The notes below the pieces were generated by a model. It worked only from the letters and a program-made list of their open reading frames with translations. It was not told the origin of the DNA and made no database searches. A program made the translations under genes and the position numbers. A stretch of 32,504 nt of DNA from Alcaligenaceae bacterium (GTDB lineage Bacteria > Pseudomonadota > Gammaproteobacteria > Burkholderiales > Burkholderiaceae_B): contig CANCOC010000038.1 in NCBI GenBank assembly GCA_947379755.1, positions 1 to 32,504 of the forward strand, given 5' to 3'. Of this stretch, positions 1 through 8,082 are shown piece by piece (position 1 is the first letter of the stretch; each line of letters begins with the position of its first letter).

Positions 1-249
1 GAACAAATCAGAACCTCTGATGATACGAATTGTTACACATTCGCTGGGATCGGAGTCTATCAACCCTCTCTTTTCTCGCACACACCGCCTGCCCGGCCCG
101 CAAAGCTTGCCCCGCTGCTGCGAACCGCGATGGAGCAGAATCATATTGCGGGCGGGCTTCACAAGGGAATGTGGGTAGATGTCGGGACGCCCGAGAGACT
201 CGCTGCACTTTCTCAGGCCATAAGCACGTTATGCTTGAAGGGTGATTAA
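1..249 (+). CDS. murU: N-acetylmuramate alpha-1-phosphate uridylyltransferase (MurU), C-terminal fragment
   Basis: The gene enters from the left edge already open; only the last 82 codons are present, ending in TAA at 247-249. The visible sequence has the nucleotidyltransferase C-terminal pattern: a FAGIGVYQPSLF strand, a KLAPLLRTAM segment and a WVDVGTPERLAAL motif near the end. In this family MurU joins UTP and MurNAc-1-phosphate to give UDP-MurNAc in the cytoplasm, recycling peptidoglycan sugars downstream of the kinase AmgK, whose gene would lie left of the window. The WVDVGTPERL ending is shared with other sugar-1-phosphate nucleotidyltransferases of the RmlA/GlmU superfamily, so MurU is the best but not the only choice. 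The N-terminal GxGxRxxP-type signature is outside the window and cannot be checked. Confidence 0.8.
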   Translation, partial: EQIRTSDDTNCYTFAGIGVYQPSLFSHTPPARPAKLAPLLRTAMEQNHIAGGLHKGMWVDVGTPERLAALSQAISTLCLKGD

Positions 250-295
250 GTCTGCACGATGCAACATGCGTGATTGAATTCAAGGAACTTTGTTT

Positions 296-1024
296 ATGGT
301 TATCCGCGTTCAGCCCAAACGGGCAGTGTTCAAACCCTCTCCCTACGAAACCAGCCGCCGTTTCAAAAGACCTCCTGTCTGGTTGATTTTGCTGCTCATC
401 GGCATATTGCTGGGATCAACTGGCGTGTTGTTTATCCAGACCAGTTATGGCCCCAAGCAGCTCTCCGTGCGTGAGTCGCAGGACTTGATGAGTGAGCTCA
501 ACAGCGCGACACTTGAAAAACAGCGCTTGCTGACTCAGGTCGATGAAATCACCAAAAAACTCGAGTCTGAACGTCTCGAAAATGGAACAGTCCGCAAGAC
601 GCTGGAAGAAGAACTGGCCAAAGTCCAGTCACTTGTCGCCCCGATGAAAGATCAGCTGGATCTGTTTGCGCAGACCCTGCCTTTTGATCCGAAATACGGC
701 CCGATCGGCATCAGCACCGCAAACTTCATCCAGGCTAAAACGGGTGGCAAACTCTCTTACCTGATCTGGATCATGCAGGACAAGGCTGATCGTCCCGAAT
801 TTACCGGCAAACTCGAACTCGCGTTTGAAGGCAGGCATGCAGATGGCCGCAACGAAACGATCACCATTGCGCCGCTACCGATCAAAGTCAAACATTACGA
901 GCATGTCACCGGACAGGCTGACCTGCCCGATGGCTTTGTCGCACGCCGCGTCAACGTCAAGATTCTGGATGGAGAGGGCAAAAAGCCAGTGACCTGGCGT
1001 GTCATGCAGGTTCAGCAAAAATAA
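296..1024 (+). CDS. DUF6776-like single-pass membrane protein with coiled coil
   Basis: This encodes a 242-residue protein. It has a basic N-terminus, one hydrophobic segment at about residues 24-46 (WLILLLIGILLGSTGVLFI), then a charged heptad-like stretch at about 65-115 rich in Glu, Lys and Leu that should form a coiled coil, followed by a roughly 120-residue globular domain likely to be periplasmic. The ATG at 296 is preferred over a TTG at 290 because AAGGA at 282-286 sits 9 nt from the ATG and only 3 nt from the TTG. It resembles the uncharacterised DUF6776 family of Betaproteobacteria; no enzymatic motif is visible. It lies 46 bp after murU, so an envelope role is a reasonable but unproven inference. 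Confidence 0.65.
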   Translation: MVIRVQPKRAVFKPSPYETSRRFKRPPVWLILLLIGILLGSTGVLFIQTSYGPKQLSVRESQDLMSELNSATLEKQRLLTQVDEITKKLESERLENGTVRKTLEEELAKVQSLVAPMKDQLDLFAQTLPFDPKYGPIGISTANFIQAKTGGKLSYLIWIMQDKADRPEFTGKLELAFEGRHADGRNETITIAPLPIKVKHYEHVTGQADLPDGFVARRVNVKILDGEGKKPVTWRVMQVQQK

Positions 1025-1034
1025 ACGACGATCC

Positions 1035-1790
1035 TCAGATCGCTGTCCACCCGCCATCGACCATGAGTGACGACCCCGTCACCATGGCCGAGGCATCACT
1101 GGCCAGAAATACCACAGCCCCCATCAGGTCCTGAGGCTGGCCGACCCGACCCAGCGCTATTTTCGCAAGCACCGACTCCCTGAAGGCGTCATCCTGCAGC
1201 ATGCCGCGTGTCATATCCGTCTCAATAAAAGTCGGGCAGATAGTGTTGACACGAATACCGGCCGCGCCCACTTCCCAGGCCAGTGCCTTGGTCAGTCCTT
1301 CGATGGCATGTTTGGTCGCACAGTAGACCGTGCGTTTAAATCCACCGACATGTCCCATCTGTGACGAGATATTGATCAGGCTGCCGGGCAAGCCAGCTTC
1401 GAGCAGACCGCGCACGACTTCGCGTGCAACATAAAACGCAGCTTTGACATTCAGGTTGAGCACGGCATCCAGATCCTCATCCTGCATCTCTGTCAGCAGG
1501 GTCGGACGGTTCATCCCGGCATTATTGACCAGAATCTGAAAAGGGCCATGCTGGGCGATCCCTTGCCTGACTGCCTGTGCATCCGTGACATCGACAATCC
1601 ATGCCGAGGCATGGCCACCAAGTGCGCGCACTCTGGCACAGACCTCGTTGACTTCGCTGGCATTGCGCGCGGCGACCACAACATGAGCACCTGCCTCAGC
1701 CAGCGCAAATACAGCCGCCTGACCGATCCCGCGACTCCCTCCGGTCACGAGTGCACGACGGTGATCCAAACGAAAACTGGGTGTATTCAC
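1035..1790 (-). CDS. SDR-family NAD(P)-dependent oxidoreductase
   Basis: A classical short-chain dehydrogenase of 251 residues. The Rossmann motif TGGSRGIG is at about residues 16-23, NNAG at 89-92, and the catalytic triad is visible as Ser143 in INISSQ, Tyr156 and Lys160 in the YCATK motif. The C-terminus MVDGGWTAI is typical of 3-oxoacyl-ACP-reductase-like and sugar/polyol SDRs. I place the start at a GTG (1788-1790) because AGGAG at 1796-1800 is 5 nt upstream; an ATG at 1808 would add six residues but lacks a ribosome-binding site. The substrate cannot be read from sequence. It is divergent from aspA and convergent with the DUF6776-like gene, whose stop is 11 bp away, so it is probably transcribed alone. 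Confidence 0.9.
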   Translation of the reverse strand: MNTPSFRLDHRRALVTGGSRGIGQAAVFALAEAGAHVVVAARNASEVNEVCARVRALGGHASAWIVDVTDAQAVRQGIAQHGPFQILVNNAGMNRPTLLTEMQDEDLDAVLNLNVKAAFYVAREVVRGLLEAGLPGSLINISSQMGHVGGFKRTVYCATKHAIEGLTKALAWEVGAAGIRVNTICPTFIETDMTRGMLQDDAFRESVLAKIALGRVGQPQDLMGAVVFLASDASAMVTGSSLMVDGGWTAI

Positions 1791-1854
1791 ATTGACTCCT
1801 GAAAGCATGATCGGAAATAGGGCAAGCCCACTGTTGGCAGATTATGCTCCGAGC

Positions 1855-1884
1855 TTGCAAATGGTTGCAATGACGCACTTGCAA
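1855..1884. promoter_or_regulatory. Three TTGCAA palindromes in the SDR/aspA divergent intergenic region
   Basis: The self-complementary hexamer TTGCAA occurs at 1855-1860, 1865-1870 and 1879-1884, within 30 bp between two divergent genes. The spacing (10 and 14 bp between starts) puts the first two copies about one helical turn apart. This could be an operator for one or both genes; no regulator family is identified. Confidence 0.3.
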
Positions 1885-1961
1885 CATGACACTTTCAGAC
1901 ACGGGTTTGTGCGATGATTGTGCCAGCCCAGCCGGGTCCGCTAGCCAGAATCGGAGACGTC

Positions 1962-3392
1962 ATGCCCCATACAGTTGATTCCGCAATGCCTGCCACACGC
2001 AGTGAACATGATCTGCTGGGATGGCGTGAAGTTCCATTTGAGGCCTACTACGGCGTGCACACCCTGCGGGCGATCGAGAATTTTCCGATCACGGGGCTGC
2101 CCATTTCAATGGTTCCGGATCTGATTGACGCGCTGGCTGAGATCAAAATCGCTGCAGCGCTGACCAATCGCGATCTCGGCATGCTGGATCCTGAAATATG
2201 CGAGGCCATCGTGACTGCTTGCCACGAAATCCTTGCAGGCAAGCTCCACGCGCACTTTAAGGTCGATATGATTCAAGGGGGTGCCGGGACCTCCACCAAT
2301 ATGAATGCCAATGAAGTCATTGCCAATCGCGCCCTCGAGATCATGGGTCATGCACGGGGTGAATATCACAAGCTCCATCCCAATGAGCATGTCAACCTGA
2401 GCCAGTCAACCAACGATGTGTATCCCACCGCCCTCAAGCTGGCAACCTACAGGGGCTGCCAGCGTTTACTCACCCGCATGGCCAGCCTGCAAACAGCCTT
2501 TGATGCAAAAGCGATTGAGTTCAAGGATTTACTCAAAGTCGGTCGGACACAATTGCAGGACGCCGTACCGATGACGCTTGGACAAGAATTTCGCACCTAT
2601 GCCGTGATGCTTGGCGAAGACATCCTGCGCCTGCGCGAAGCCCTGCCACTGATCTGCGAGATCAACCTGGGGGCCACTGCAATTGGCACGGGTATCAACA
2701 CGCATCCGGAATATGCGCAATGCGTCCGGTCGCATCTGGTCGAGATTACCGGCCTGCCACTTGAGACAGCCCCGAACCTGATCGAAGCCACGCAAGACTG
2801 CGGCGCCTTTGTCCAGCTGTCCGGTGTCCTCAAGCGTATCGCAGTCAAGATTTCAAAAATCTGCCATGACTTGCGACTACTCTCGAGCGGGCCCCGGGCA
2901 GGCTTTGGCGAGATCAATCTGCCCGCCATGCAGGCCGGCTCCAGCATCATGCCGGGCAAAGTCAACCCTGTGATTCCTGAGGTGGTCAATCAGGTTGCCT
3001 ACGAAGTCATTGGCAATGACGTCACGATCAGCTTTGCAGCAGAGGCTGGACAGCTTCAGCTCAACGCCTTTGAGCCCGTCATTGCGTATTCAATGTTTCG
3101 CAGCGTCTCTCACCTGACCAATGCCTTTGATACTCTTGAGCACCGGTGCGTGCGCGGCATCACCGCCAACCCGGATCGACTCAAAGAACACCTGGACCGG
3201 TCGATCGTTCTGGTGACAGCACTCAATCCATATATTGGCTACCAGCATGCTACCGAAGTCGCCCAGCAAGCCCTCGATACCGGCAAGCGTGTATACGACA
3301 TTGTCCTGGAACGTGGTCTGCTGGACAAAGCAAAACTTGATGAAATTCTCCGCCCAGAAGCCCTGACCGCACCCAGAGCCTTGATCCTGTGA
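1962..3392 (+). CDS. aspA: Aspartate ammonia-lyase
   Basis: A 476-residue member of the aspartase/class II fumarase superfamily, which deaminates L-aspartate reversibly to fumarate and ammonium as a cytoplasmic homotetramer. The N-terminal segment EHDLLGWREVPFEAYYGVHT and the GGAGTSTNMNANEV and SQSTNDVYPT motifs match AspA closely. The superfamily signature GSSIMPGKVN is at about residues 326-335 and carries the catalytic Ser. The start at ATG 1962 has GGAGA at 1953-1957; an upstream in-frame ATG at 1914 would add 16 residues not expected in the family. The length matches E. coli AspA (478). Fumarase C shares the signature, but the N-terminal wording favours aspartase. It may feed fumarate and ammonium into central metabolism; a promoter was not identified. 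Confidence 0.92.
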   Translation: MPHTVDSAMPATRSEHDLLGWREVPFEAYYGVHTLRAIENFPITGLPISMVPDLIDALAEIKIAAALTNRDLGMLDPEICEAIVTACHEILAGKLHAHFKVDMIQGGAGTSTNMNANEVIANRALEIMGHARGEYHKLHPNEHVNLSQSTNDVYPTALKLATYRGCQRLLTRMASLQTAFDAKAIEFKDLLKVGRTQLQDAVPMTLGQEFRTYAVMLGEDILRLREALPLICEINLGATAIGTGINTHPEYAQCVRSHLVEITGLPLETAPNLIEATQDCGAFVQLSGVLKRIAVKISKICHDLRLLSSGPRAGFGEINLPAMQAGSSIMPGKVNPVIPEVVNQVAYEVIGNDVTISFAAEAGQLQLNAFEPVIAYSMFRSVSHLTNAFDTLEHRCVRGITANPDRLKEHLDRSIVLVTALNPYIGYQHATEVAQQALDTGKRVYDIVLERGLLDKAKLDEILRPEALTAPRALIL

Positions 3393-3429
3393 GGCGTTTA
3401 TACTCAGCCGGTCTTTAGGATCGACTCAT

Positions 3430-4950
3430 TTGCATATGCCTCTCCCGCCCCTTCGCGCTGAACAGACCGCCCTGCTCAACAGGCGATTGTGGGGTTTGCT
3501 CACGCTCGGACTGGTGATCCATCTGGGGTTTGGCTGGCTGCTGACCTTATCGGTCGATGAAGCTCACTACATGCTCTACGCCGACAAGCTGGACTGGAGC
3601 TATTTTGATCACCCGCCGCTGGTGGGCTGGGTGCAGTGGCCGCTGGTCGTGATCGGTGCCCCCGAGGGCATCATCCGGCTGATTCCCCAGGCACTGTGGC
3701 TGACAGCCTGTCTGCTGGCGCGGCAGATTGCGCGAGAGCTCTACCGCATAGTGCCCAGCTGGAGCAATCCTGCCATACGGGAAGCGGCCGGCGTATGGGC
3801 GGTTGCACTGCTGCTGCTGGCACCCCTCATGCATGTCCTCGCTGTCGGTTTGCTACCCGATACGCTGTTAATGGTGCTGACGCTTGCGCTCATGTGGGTG
3901 ACCCTCCAGTTAGCGGGTCACCAGACGCTGCGTCTCTGGATCCTGCTGGGCCTGCTGCTTGGGGTGGCCGGACTCGCCAAATACACCGCCATCCTGCCCG
4001 CGCTCACCATCATCGGCATCCTGAGCTGGCGCCACGGCGCAAAGCTGTTGATCCAGCCCGGACCGTGGCTCGCACTCCTGATTGCCTGTCTGCTGGTGAC
4101 GCCGGTGTTTTACTGGAATATGCAGCATGACTGGATCTCGTTCCTCTATCAAATCAACCACGGTGCAGGTGGCGAGTGGAAAATCCGACGTCTGGCAGCC
4201 TTTGTCGGCATCCAGATCGTCGCCTATGGTCCTCTGCTCATCATGGGTGCGATTCTTGCCTGTCGTGAGATTCTCAAACAGAAAGCCTGGCTGGCGGCCA
4301 GCCTGCTGCTGTTTTTTTTCATTCCCTTTGCCGTCACGGCCTATCTGTCAGGCGGCGGAGGGAGCCTGCCGCACTGGACCGGTCCGGCCTGGCTGACCCT
4401 CGTGCCTTTTGCAGCCAACGCACTCGCCAGTCACTGGCAATCGGGGCGAAAAGTCATGATCACTGCATGGGTGCGCACGCAGGCAGTGATCTGCATCCTA
4501 GCCTTCACGATGTTGTTTTTCATAGGGATTCCAGGCATCAGCCAGGACCACGCCTGGGGCAAAAAAAATCCGATCGCAGATCTCTGGGGCTGGGATACTG
4601 CAGGGGATCGTGCACGTACACTGATGCTGGCGCGCCGGATCCCCTCCATTTCAGTCAAAAACTGGACACTGGCGAGCAGGATGACCTGGTATACCCGTCC
4701 AGCTACAGTATTTGTGCTGGATGACCGTTTTGACCAGTTTGACCTGTGGTTTGGAGCACTTCCTGCAGGAAGTGACAGTCTTTTTGTAAACTGGTCGCAA
4801 ATGCGCTTTGATTTACCCACTGGAGCCGGCGGTTTTGAGTCTTGTACGCTGATCGATCAACTCGATATTCAGCGTCTGGGCCGAACAGTCTCCGACTTCA
4901 GTTTTTATCATTGTCGCAACTGGGGTGCGGGCGTCGCACCAAAGCATTAG
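3430..4950 (+). CDS. GT39/ArnT-like polytopic glycosyltransferase
   Basis: An approximately 506-residue membrane protein with many hydrophobic helices. The N-terminal pattern SVDEAHYMLYADKLDWSYFD followed by HPPLVG (about residues 41-66) is the acidic first periplasmic loop of the GT39/GT83 family (PMT_2, ArnT-like). Such enzymes move a sugar from a polyprenyl-phosphate donor to an acceptor on the periplasmic side of the inner membrane. A TTG at 3430 is spaced 9 nt from AGGA (3417-3420); an ATG at 3436 would be 15 nt away, so the TTG is slightly preferred. It overlaps or abuts the following flippase-like gene and heads a four-gene envelope operon. The acceptor (lipid A, another glycolipid or a protein) cannot be decided; no aminoarabinose-synthesis genes are nearby, arguing against a standard Ara4N transferase. 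Confidence 0.82.
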   Translation: MHMPLPPLRAEQTALLNRRLWGLLTLGLVIHLGFGWLLTLSVDEAHYMLYADKLDWSYFDHPPLVGWVQWPLVVIGAPEGIIRLIPQALWLTACLLARQIARELYRIVPSWSNPAIREAAGVWAVALLLLAPLMHVLAVGLLPDTLLMVLTLALMWVTLQLAGHQTLRLWILLGLLLGVAGLAKYTAILPALTIIGILSWRHGAKLLIQPGPWLALLIACLLVTPVFYWNMQHDWISFLYQINHGAGGEWKIRRLAAFVGIQIVAYGPLLIMGAILACREILKQKAWLAASLLLFFFIPFAVTAYLSGGGGSLPHWTGPAWLTLVPFAANALASHWQSGRKVMITAWVRTQAVICILAFTMLFFIGIPGISQDHAWGKKNPIADLWGWDTAGDRARTLMLARRIPSISVKNWTLASRMTWYTRPATVFVLDDRFDQFDLWFGALPAGSDSLFVNWSQMRFDLPTGAGGFESCTLIDQLDIQRLGRTVSDFSFYHCRNWGAGVAPKH

Positions 4951-4960
4951 GCAAATTTCC

Positions 4961-5989
4961 TTGAAAAAAACATTTAAAGCAGTCTGGCCCTACTTACGGA
5001 TTGTGCTCTCCATTTTGTTGTTGTGGCTGGCCGTCCGTAATATCGACTGGCAAACCCTCTCACAAACCAAGATTGCCATGCAGCCTTTCTGGCTCGTGCT
5101 GGCCTGGGCCACCATGATTTGCGCCAACCTGATGGCCACAGGCAGATGGGGCTATCTGATGCGCAGCCTTGGGCTGTACCAGTCCTGGTGGAACTATGTG
5201 TCACTCTACTTTGCCGGCGGCCTGATCAATCAGGGCCTGCCCAGCACCATCGGCGGTGACAGCTATCGCGTGATCGAAGGCAGCCGCGCACCCCACACGC
5301 GTAGTACCGGACCACTGCCCACGCTCGCTCAGGAGTTACATGACCCGATCGATCTGCACCACGCACCGCCAAGACTCAGGCTGGGCTTTCTGGCCGTGAC
5401 GCTTGATCGCGGACTGGGTCTGATTGGCAATAATATTCTCGGTGCGCTCGGCCTGATCCTCGCAGGCGTCATGATTGGACCCTGGGCACAGACGCTTGGC
5501 TGGTGGACACTCGCTGCGATGCTGTCGGGTTCTGCACTGGCGTGTCTGTTACTGGCATTTGATCGCTCGACCGCACTGATCAAAAAGACTCTGCTGCGTC
5601 TGCGCATGCCAACCGCACTCTCAGGCTTACATGCGGCCTTTGGCTGGCCTGCTGTCGTGCTACAACTGGTTCTTTCCGTGGCAACACACACCATGGGTAT
5701 GCTTGCGTTCTGGTGCTGTCTGAAAGCATTTGGTGCCACGGTCCCCGTGCAGGCCCTGATGATTGGTTTACCTGCGCTGGGCCTGCTGATGATGCTGCCT
5801 ATCAGTATTTCGGGCTGGGGGCTCAGGGAGGCGACGTTATCCGCCGCGCTCACTCTCTGGGGCGTCGATGCCGGAGTCACTGTCCTCGGCTCAGTCTGTT
5901 TTGGCCTGGTATCAGTTGTGACCTATTTGCCCGGCGCTTTTTCCTTGCTCAAACGACGCAACAAAGTCGATTCGCACGCCACACAGTGA
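4961..5989 (+). CDS. Lysylphosphatidylglycerol-synthase-TM / flippase-like membrane protein (UPF0104 type)
   Basis: A polytopic protein of 342 residues if translated from TTG 4961. The first helix (IVLSILLLWLAVRNIDW) and the GGLINQGLPSTIGGD motif at about residues 86-100 are typical of the flippase-like / LPG_synthase_TM family, which includes the membrane half of MprF and AglD-type proteins. The soluble lysyl-transfer domain of MprF is absent, so it does not make lysyl-PG by itself. An alternative GTG at 4925 would overlap the previous gene by 26 bp; the TTG has a weak AGG about 10 nt upstream. Its place between GT39 and GT9 genes suggests transfer or flipping of a lipid-linked glycan intermediate, which is inference. 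Confidence 0.8.
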   Translation: MKKTFKAVWPYLRIVLSILLLWLAVRNIDWQTLSQTKIAMQPFWLVLAWATMICANLMATGRWGYLMRSLGLYQSWWNYVSLYFAGGLINQGLPSTIGGDSYRVIEGSRAPHTRSTGPLPTLAQELHDPIDLHHAPPRLRLGFLAVTLDRGLGLIGNNILGALGLILAGVMIGPWAQTLGWWTLAAMLSGSALACLLLAFDRSTALIKKTLLRLRMPTALSGLHAAFGWPAVVLQLVLSVATHTMGMLAFWCCLKAFGATVPVQALMIGLPALGLLMMLPISISGWGLREATLSAALTLWGVDAGVTVLGSVCFGLVSVVTYLPGAFSLLKRRNKVDSHATQ

Positions 5990-6014
5990 AGCATCCTTTA
6001 TATATGAGTCAGTT

Positions 6015-7268
6015 ATGAGTTTAAGCGTTGATACCATGCGCACCATCGACCGGTGGGTCGGTGTGCCTCTTTGTGCCGTGGTCAGTCCGTTGGTCGCGTT
6101 GTTTGACCGCATTCAAACCGCCGTGCAAGGCGCGCCTGCAAAACCGCGCAAACTGTTATTCATCGAGCTCTCAGAAATGGGCAGCGCGATTATTGTTGAT
6201 CCAGCCATGCGCCAGGCCCAAGCGCGCGGAGCGGAAATATTTTTCCTGATTTTCAAAAGCAACAAGGCCAGTCTTTCATTATTGAATACGGTGCCTGCAA
6301 ACAATATTTTTACAATTGATGCATCCAGTGTGACGAACCTGATTCGCGATACCTGGCGCTTTTTAATTCTGGCCCGACAACGCAAAATTGACACCGTCAT
6401 TGACCTTGAATTGTTTTCGCGTTTTACCGCATTGCTCACAGGCCTGTGCGGCGCAAGGCGTCGCGTGGGCTATCACATATTCCATGGCGAAGGTCTGTGG
6501 CGTGGCACGATGCTCACGCACCCCGTGCACTACAACCCGCACATGCACATTGCCAAAAACTTTCTGTCACTGGTGCATGCCGCGTTTGCCTCGCGACAGG
6601 AACACCCATTCAGCAAGATTCAAATTCCTGACTCAGCCATGCACATTGCACAGGCTGTCATTGACCCTGACACGCGTGCAGCGGTACTGGAGCGGATCGA
6701 AAAACTGACACTGGCCAAGGACATCCCCTTTAAGCTGGGTAGACAGCCGTTTTTTCTCGTCAATCCGAATGCCAGCGAATTGCTGGTGCAACGACGCTGG
6801 GCACCGGAAAGTTTTTCCAGACTGATTGTCGCCCTGAGGCAAAAATGGCCTGACTGCCTGATTTTAATTACTGGTTCGCCTGCTGAACACGCCTATGTCG
6901 AAAATGTTCGCGTACAGGCGGGTGTCGCCAATGCACTGAATTTTGCGGGACAGGTCAGTTTTGCAGAGCTCCCCGCGCTATACACGCTAGCCGACGTCAT
7001 GGTGACAAATGATTCCGGGCCCGGTCATTTTTCTTCTGTCACCGGACTGCATACTGTCGTGCTGTTCGGACCCGAAACGCCTGCCCTCTATGGTTCGCTG
7101 GGCAAGTCCATTCCTATTACGGCACAACTGGCCTGCTCACCTTGCGTGAGTGCAGCCAACCATCGCAAAACACCTTGTTCAGACAATGTGTGCATGCGTG
7201 CCATCTCCGTTGACCAGGTTCTCGAAAAAATGTCTATCCAATATGCAGCAGCCATCATCCATGCGTAA
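6015..7268 (+). CDS. Glycosyltransferase family 9 (ADP-heptose:LPS heptosyltransferase-like)
   Basis: A 417-residue protein with the GT9 two-domain GT-B plan. After a 40-residue extension, the N-terminal domain opens with KLLFIELSEMGSAI. The C-terminal domain carries the sugar-nucleotide site seen as VNPNAS..WAPESFSRLI, then FAGQVSFAELPALYTLADV and the diagnostic TNDSGPGHFSSVTGLHTV at about residues 331-348, followed by LFGPETP. Family members add heptose or related sugars to LPS core on the cytoplasmic face. A C-terminal Cys-rich patch (CSPCVSAANHRKTPCSDNVC) resembles that of other GT9 proteins. Its stop overlaps the start of the PAP2 gene, supporting co-transcription. The donor sugar is not determined, and this is not clearly WaaC or WaaF. 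Confidence 0.85.
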   Translation: MSLSVDTMRTIDRWVGVPLCAVVSPLVALFDRIQTAVQGAPAKPRKLLFIELSEMGSAIIVDPAMRQAQARGAEIFFLIFKSNKASLSLLNTVPANNIFTIDASSVTNLIRDTWRFLILARQRKIDTVIDLELFSRFTALLTGLCGARRRVGYHIFHGEGLWRGTMLTHPVHYNPHMHIAKNFLSLVHAAFASRQEHPFSKIQIPDSAMHIAQAVIDPDTRAAVLERIEKLTLAKDIPFKLGRQPFFLVNPNASELLVQRRWAPESFSRLIVALRQKWPDCLILITGSPAEHAYVENVRVQAGVANALNFAGQVSFAELPALYTLADVMVTNDSGPGHFSSVTGLHTVVLFGPETPALYGSLGKSIPITAQLACSPCVSAANHRKTPCSDNVCMRAISVDQVLEKMSIQYAAAIIHA

Positions 7269-8082
7269 TACAAATTTACCCCGCAACCAGTTTGCAACAT
7301 CTCCACAAGTGCCTGTCTGGTCCTGGCTGCTGCCGCTCGTGCCGTTATCACTCTGGCTGATCACGGCCCTTGCAACGAGTCCAGCCACGCTGTTCTTGTT
7401 TGCAAATCAAACCACTCGCGCACTCCCGGATACTGTCTGGGTATTTTTTGATTTGCTGGGCAATGGCTGGTATGTGTTTTCGCTCGCGTCGCCATTGTTG
7501 ATTCTCGCTCCCCGGATTCTGGTGTCAGGCGTGTGTGCCGGAGCGATCGCAGGAGGACTCGGACGCCTGCTCAAACTGTCCCTGCAGATGCCGCGACCTG
7601 CAGCAGTCCTCGACCCGTCGACTTTTTATATTCTGGGCAAACCACTCACTTCGCTCTCGATGCCCTCAGGACACACACTGACAGCATTTGCACTGGCCAC
7701 GGCGTTTTATTTCAGCGCATCGCCTGAAAAAAGAAAACCTTATCTCTGGCTGTTCGGGTTGGCAATCGCTGCGGGTATCGCCCGTATGGCGGTCGGTGCG
7801 CACTGGTCTGGCGATGTGCTGGCGGGCGCAGGACTGGGCATACTGGGCGGCGTCGCAGGTGCCCACCTCGGCACCTACGTCCCCGAACGCCTGCTCAAAC
7901 CCACTGCATGGCTCACACGCTTACTGGCCCTGTGCACCATCCTGTGCATCTATATGCTGGTCACAAAAGAAATCGACTTCACTCAATCGTATCCTTTCCA
8001 GCTTGGCGCAGCAGCCATTGCAGCCATCAGTTTGTTGCTCTTTGTGCGCAAAAGTCTTGCGCGCAACCTTTCAGGCTTTTAA
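7261..8082 (+). CDS. PAP2-family membrane phosphatase
   Basis: A 273-residue integral membrane phosphatase. All three PAP2 motifs are intact: K105-x6-R112-P113 in KLSLQMPRP, PSGH at 135-138, and R175-x5-H181-x3-D185 in RMAVGAHWSGD. PAP2 enzymes hydrolyse lipid phosphates such as undecaprenyl pyrophosphate, phosphatidic acid or lipid A phosphates, with the active site usually at the periplasmic face. The start at ATG 7261 overlaps the GT9 stop by 8 bp; an upstream in-frame ATG at 7243 is possible, and neither has a clear ribosome-binding site. As the last gene of the envelope operon it may recycle polyprenyl phosphate released by the GT39 enzyme or dephosphorylate the lipid acceptor. It converges with the DapA-like gene, and the two coding ends overlap by 4 bp. 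Confidence 0.88.
   Translation: MRNTNLPRNQFATSPQVPVWSWLLPLVPLSLWLITALATSPATLFLFANQTTRALPDTVWVFFDLLGNGWYVFSLASPLLILAPRILVSGVCAGAIAGGLGRLLKLSLQMPRPAAVLDPSTFYILGKPLTSLSMPSGHTLTAFALATAFYFSASPEKRKPYLWLFGLAIAAGIARMAVGAHWSGDVLAGAGLGILGGVAGAHLGTYVPERLLKPTAWLTRLLALCTILCIYMLVTKEIDFTQSYPFQLGAAAIAAISLLLFVRKSLARNLSGF

Noticed and set aside
3430-4950. ArnT (aminoarabinose transferase)
   Set aside because: Family match is real, but no arn biosynthesis genes accompany it and the neighbours suggest a different lipid-linked sugar.
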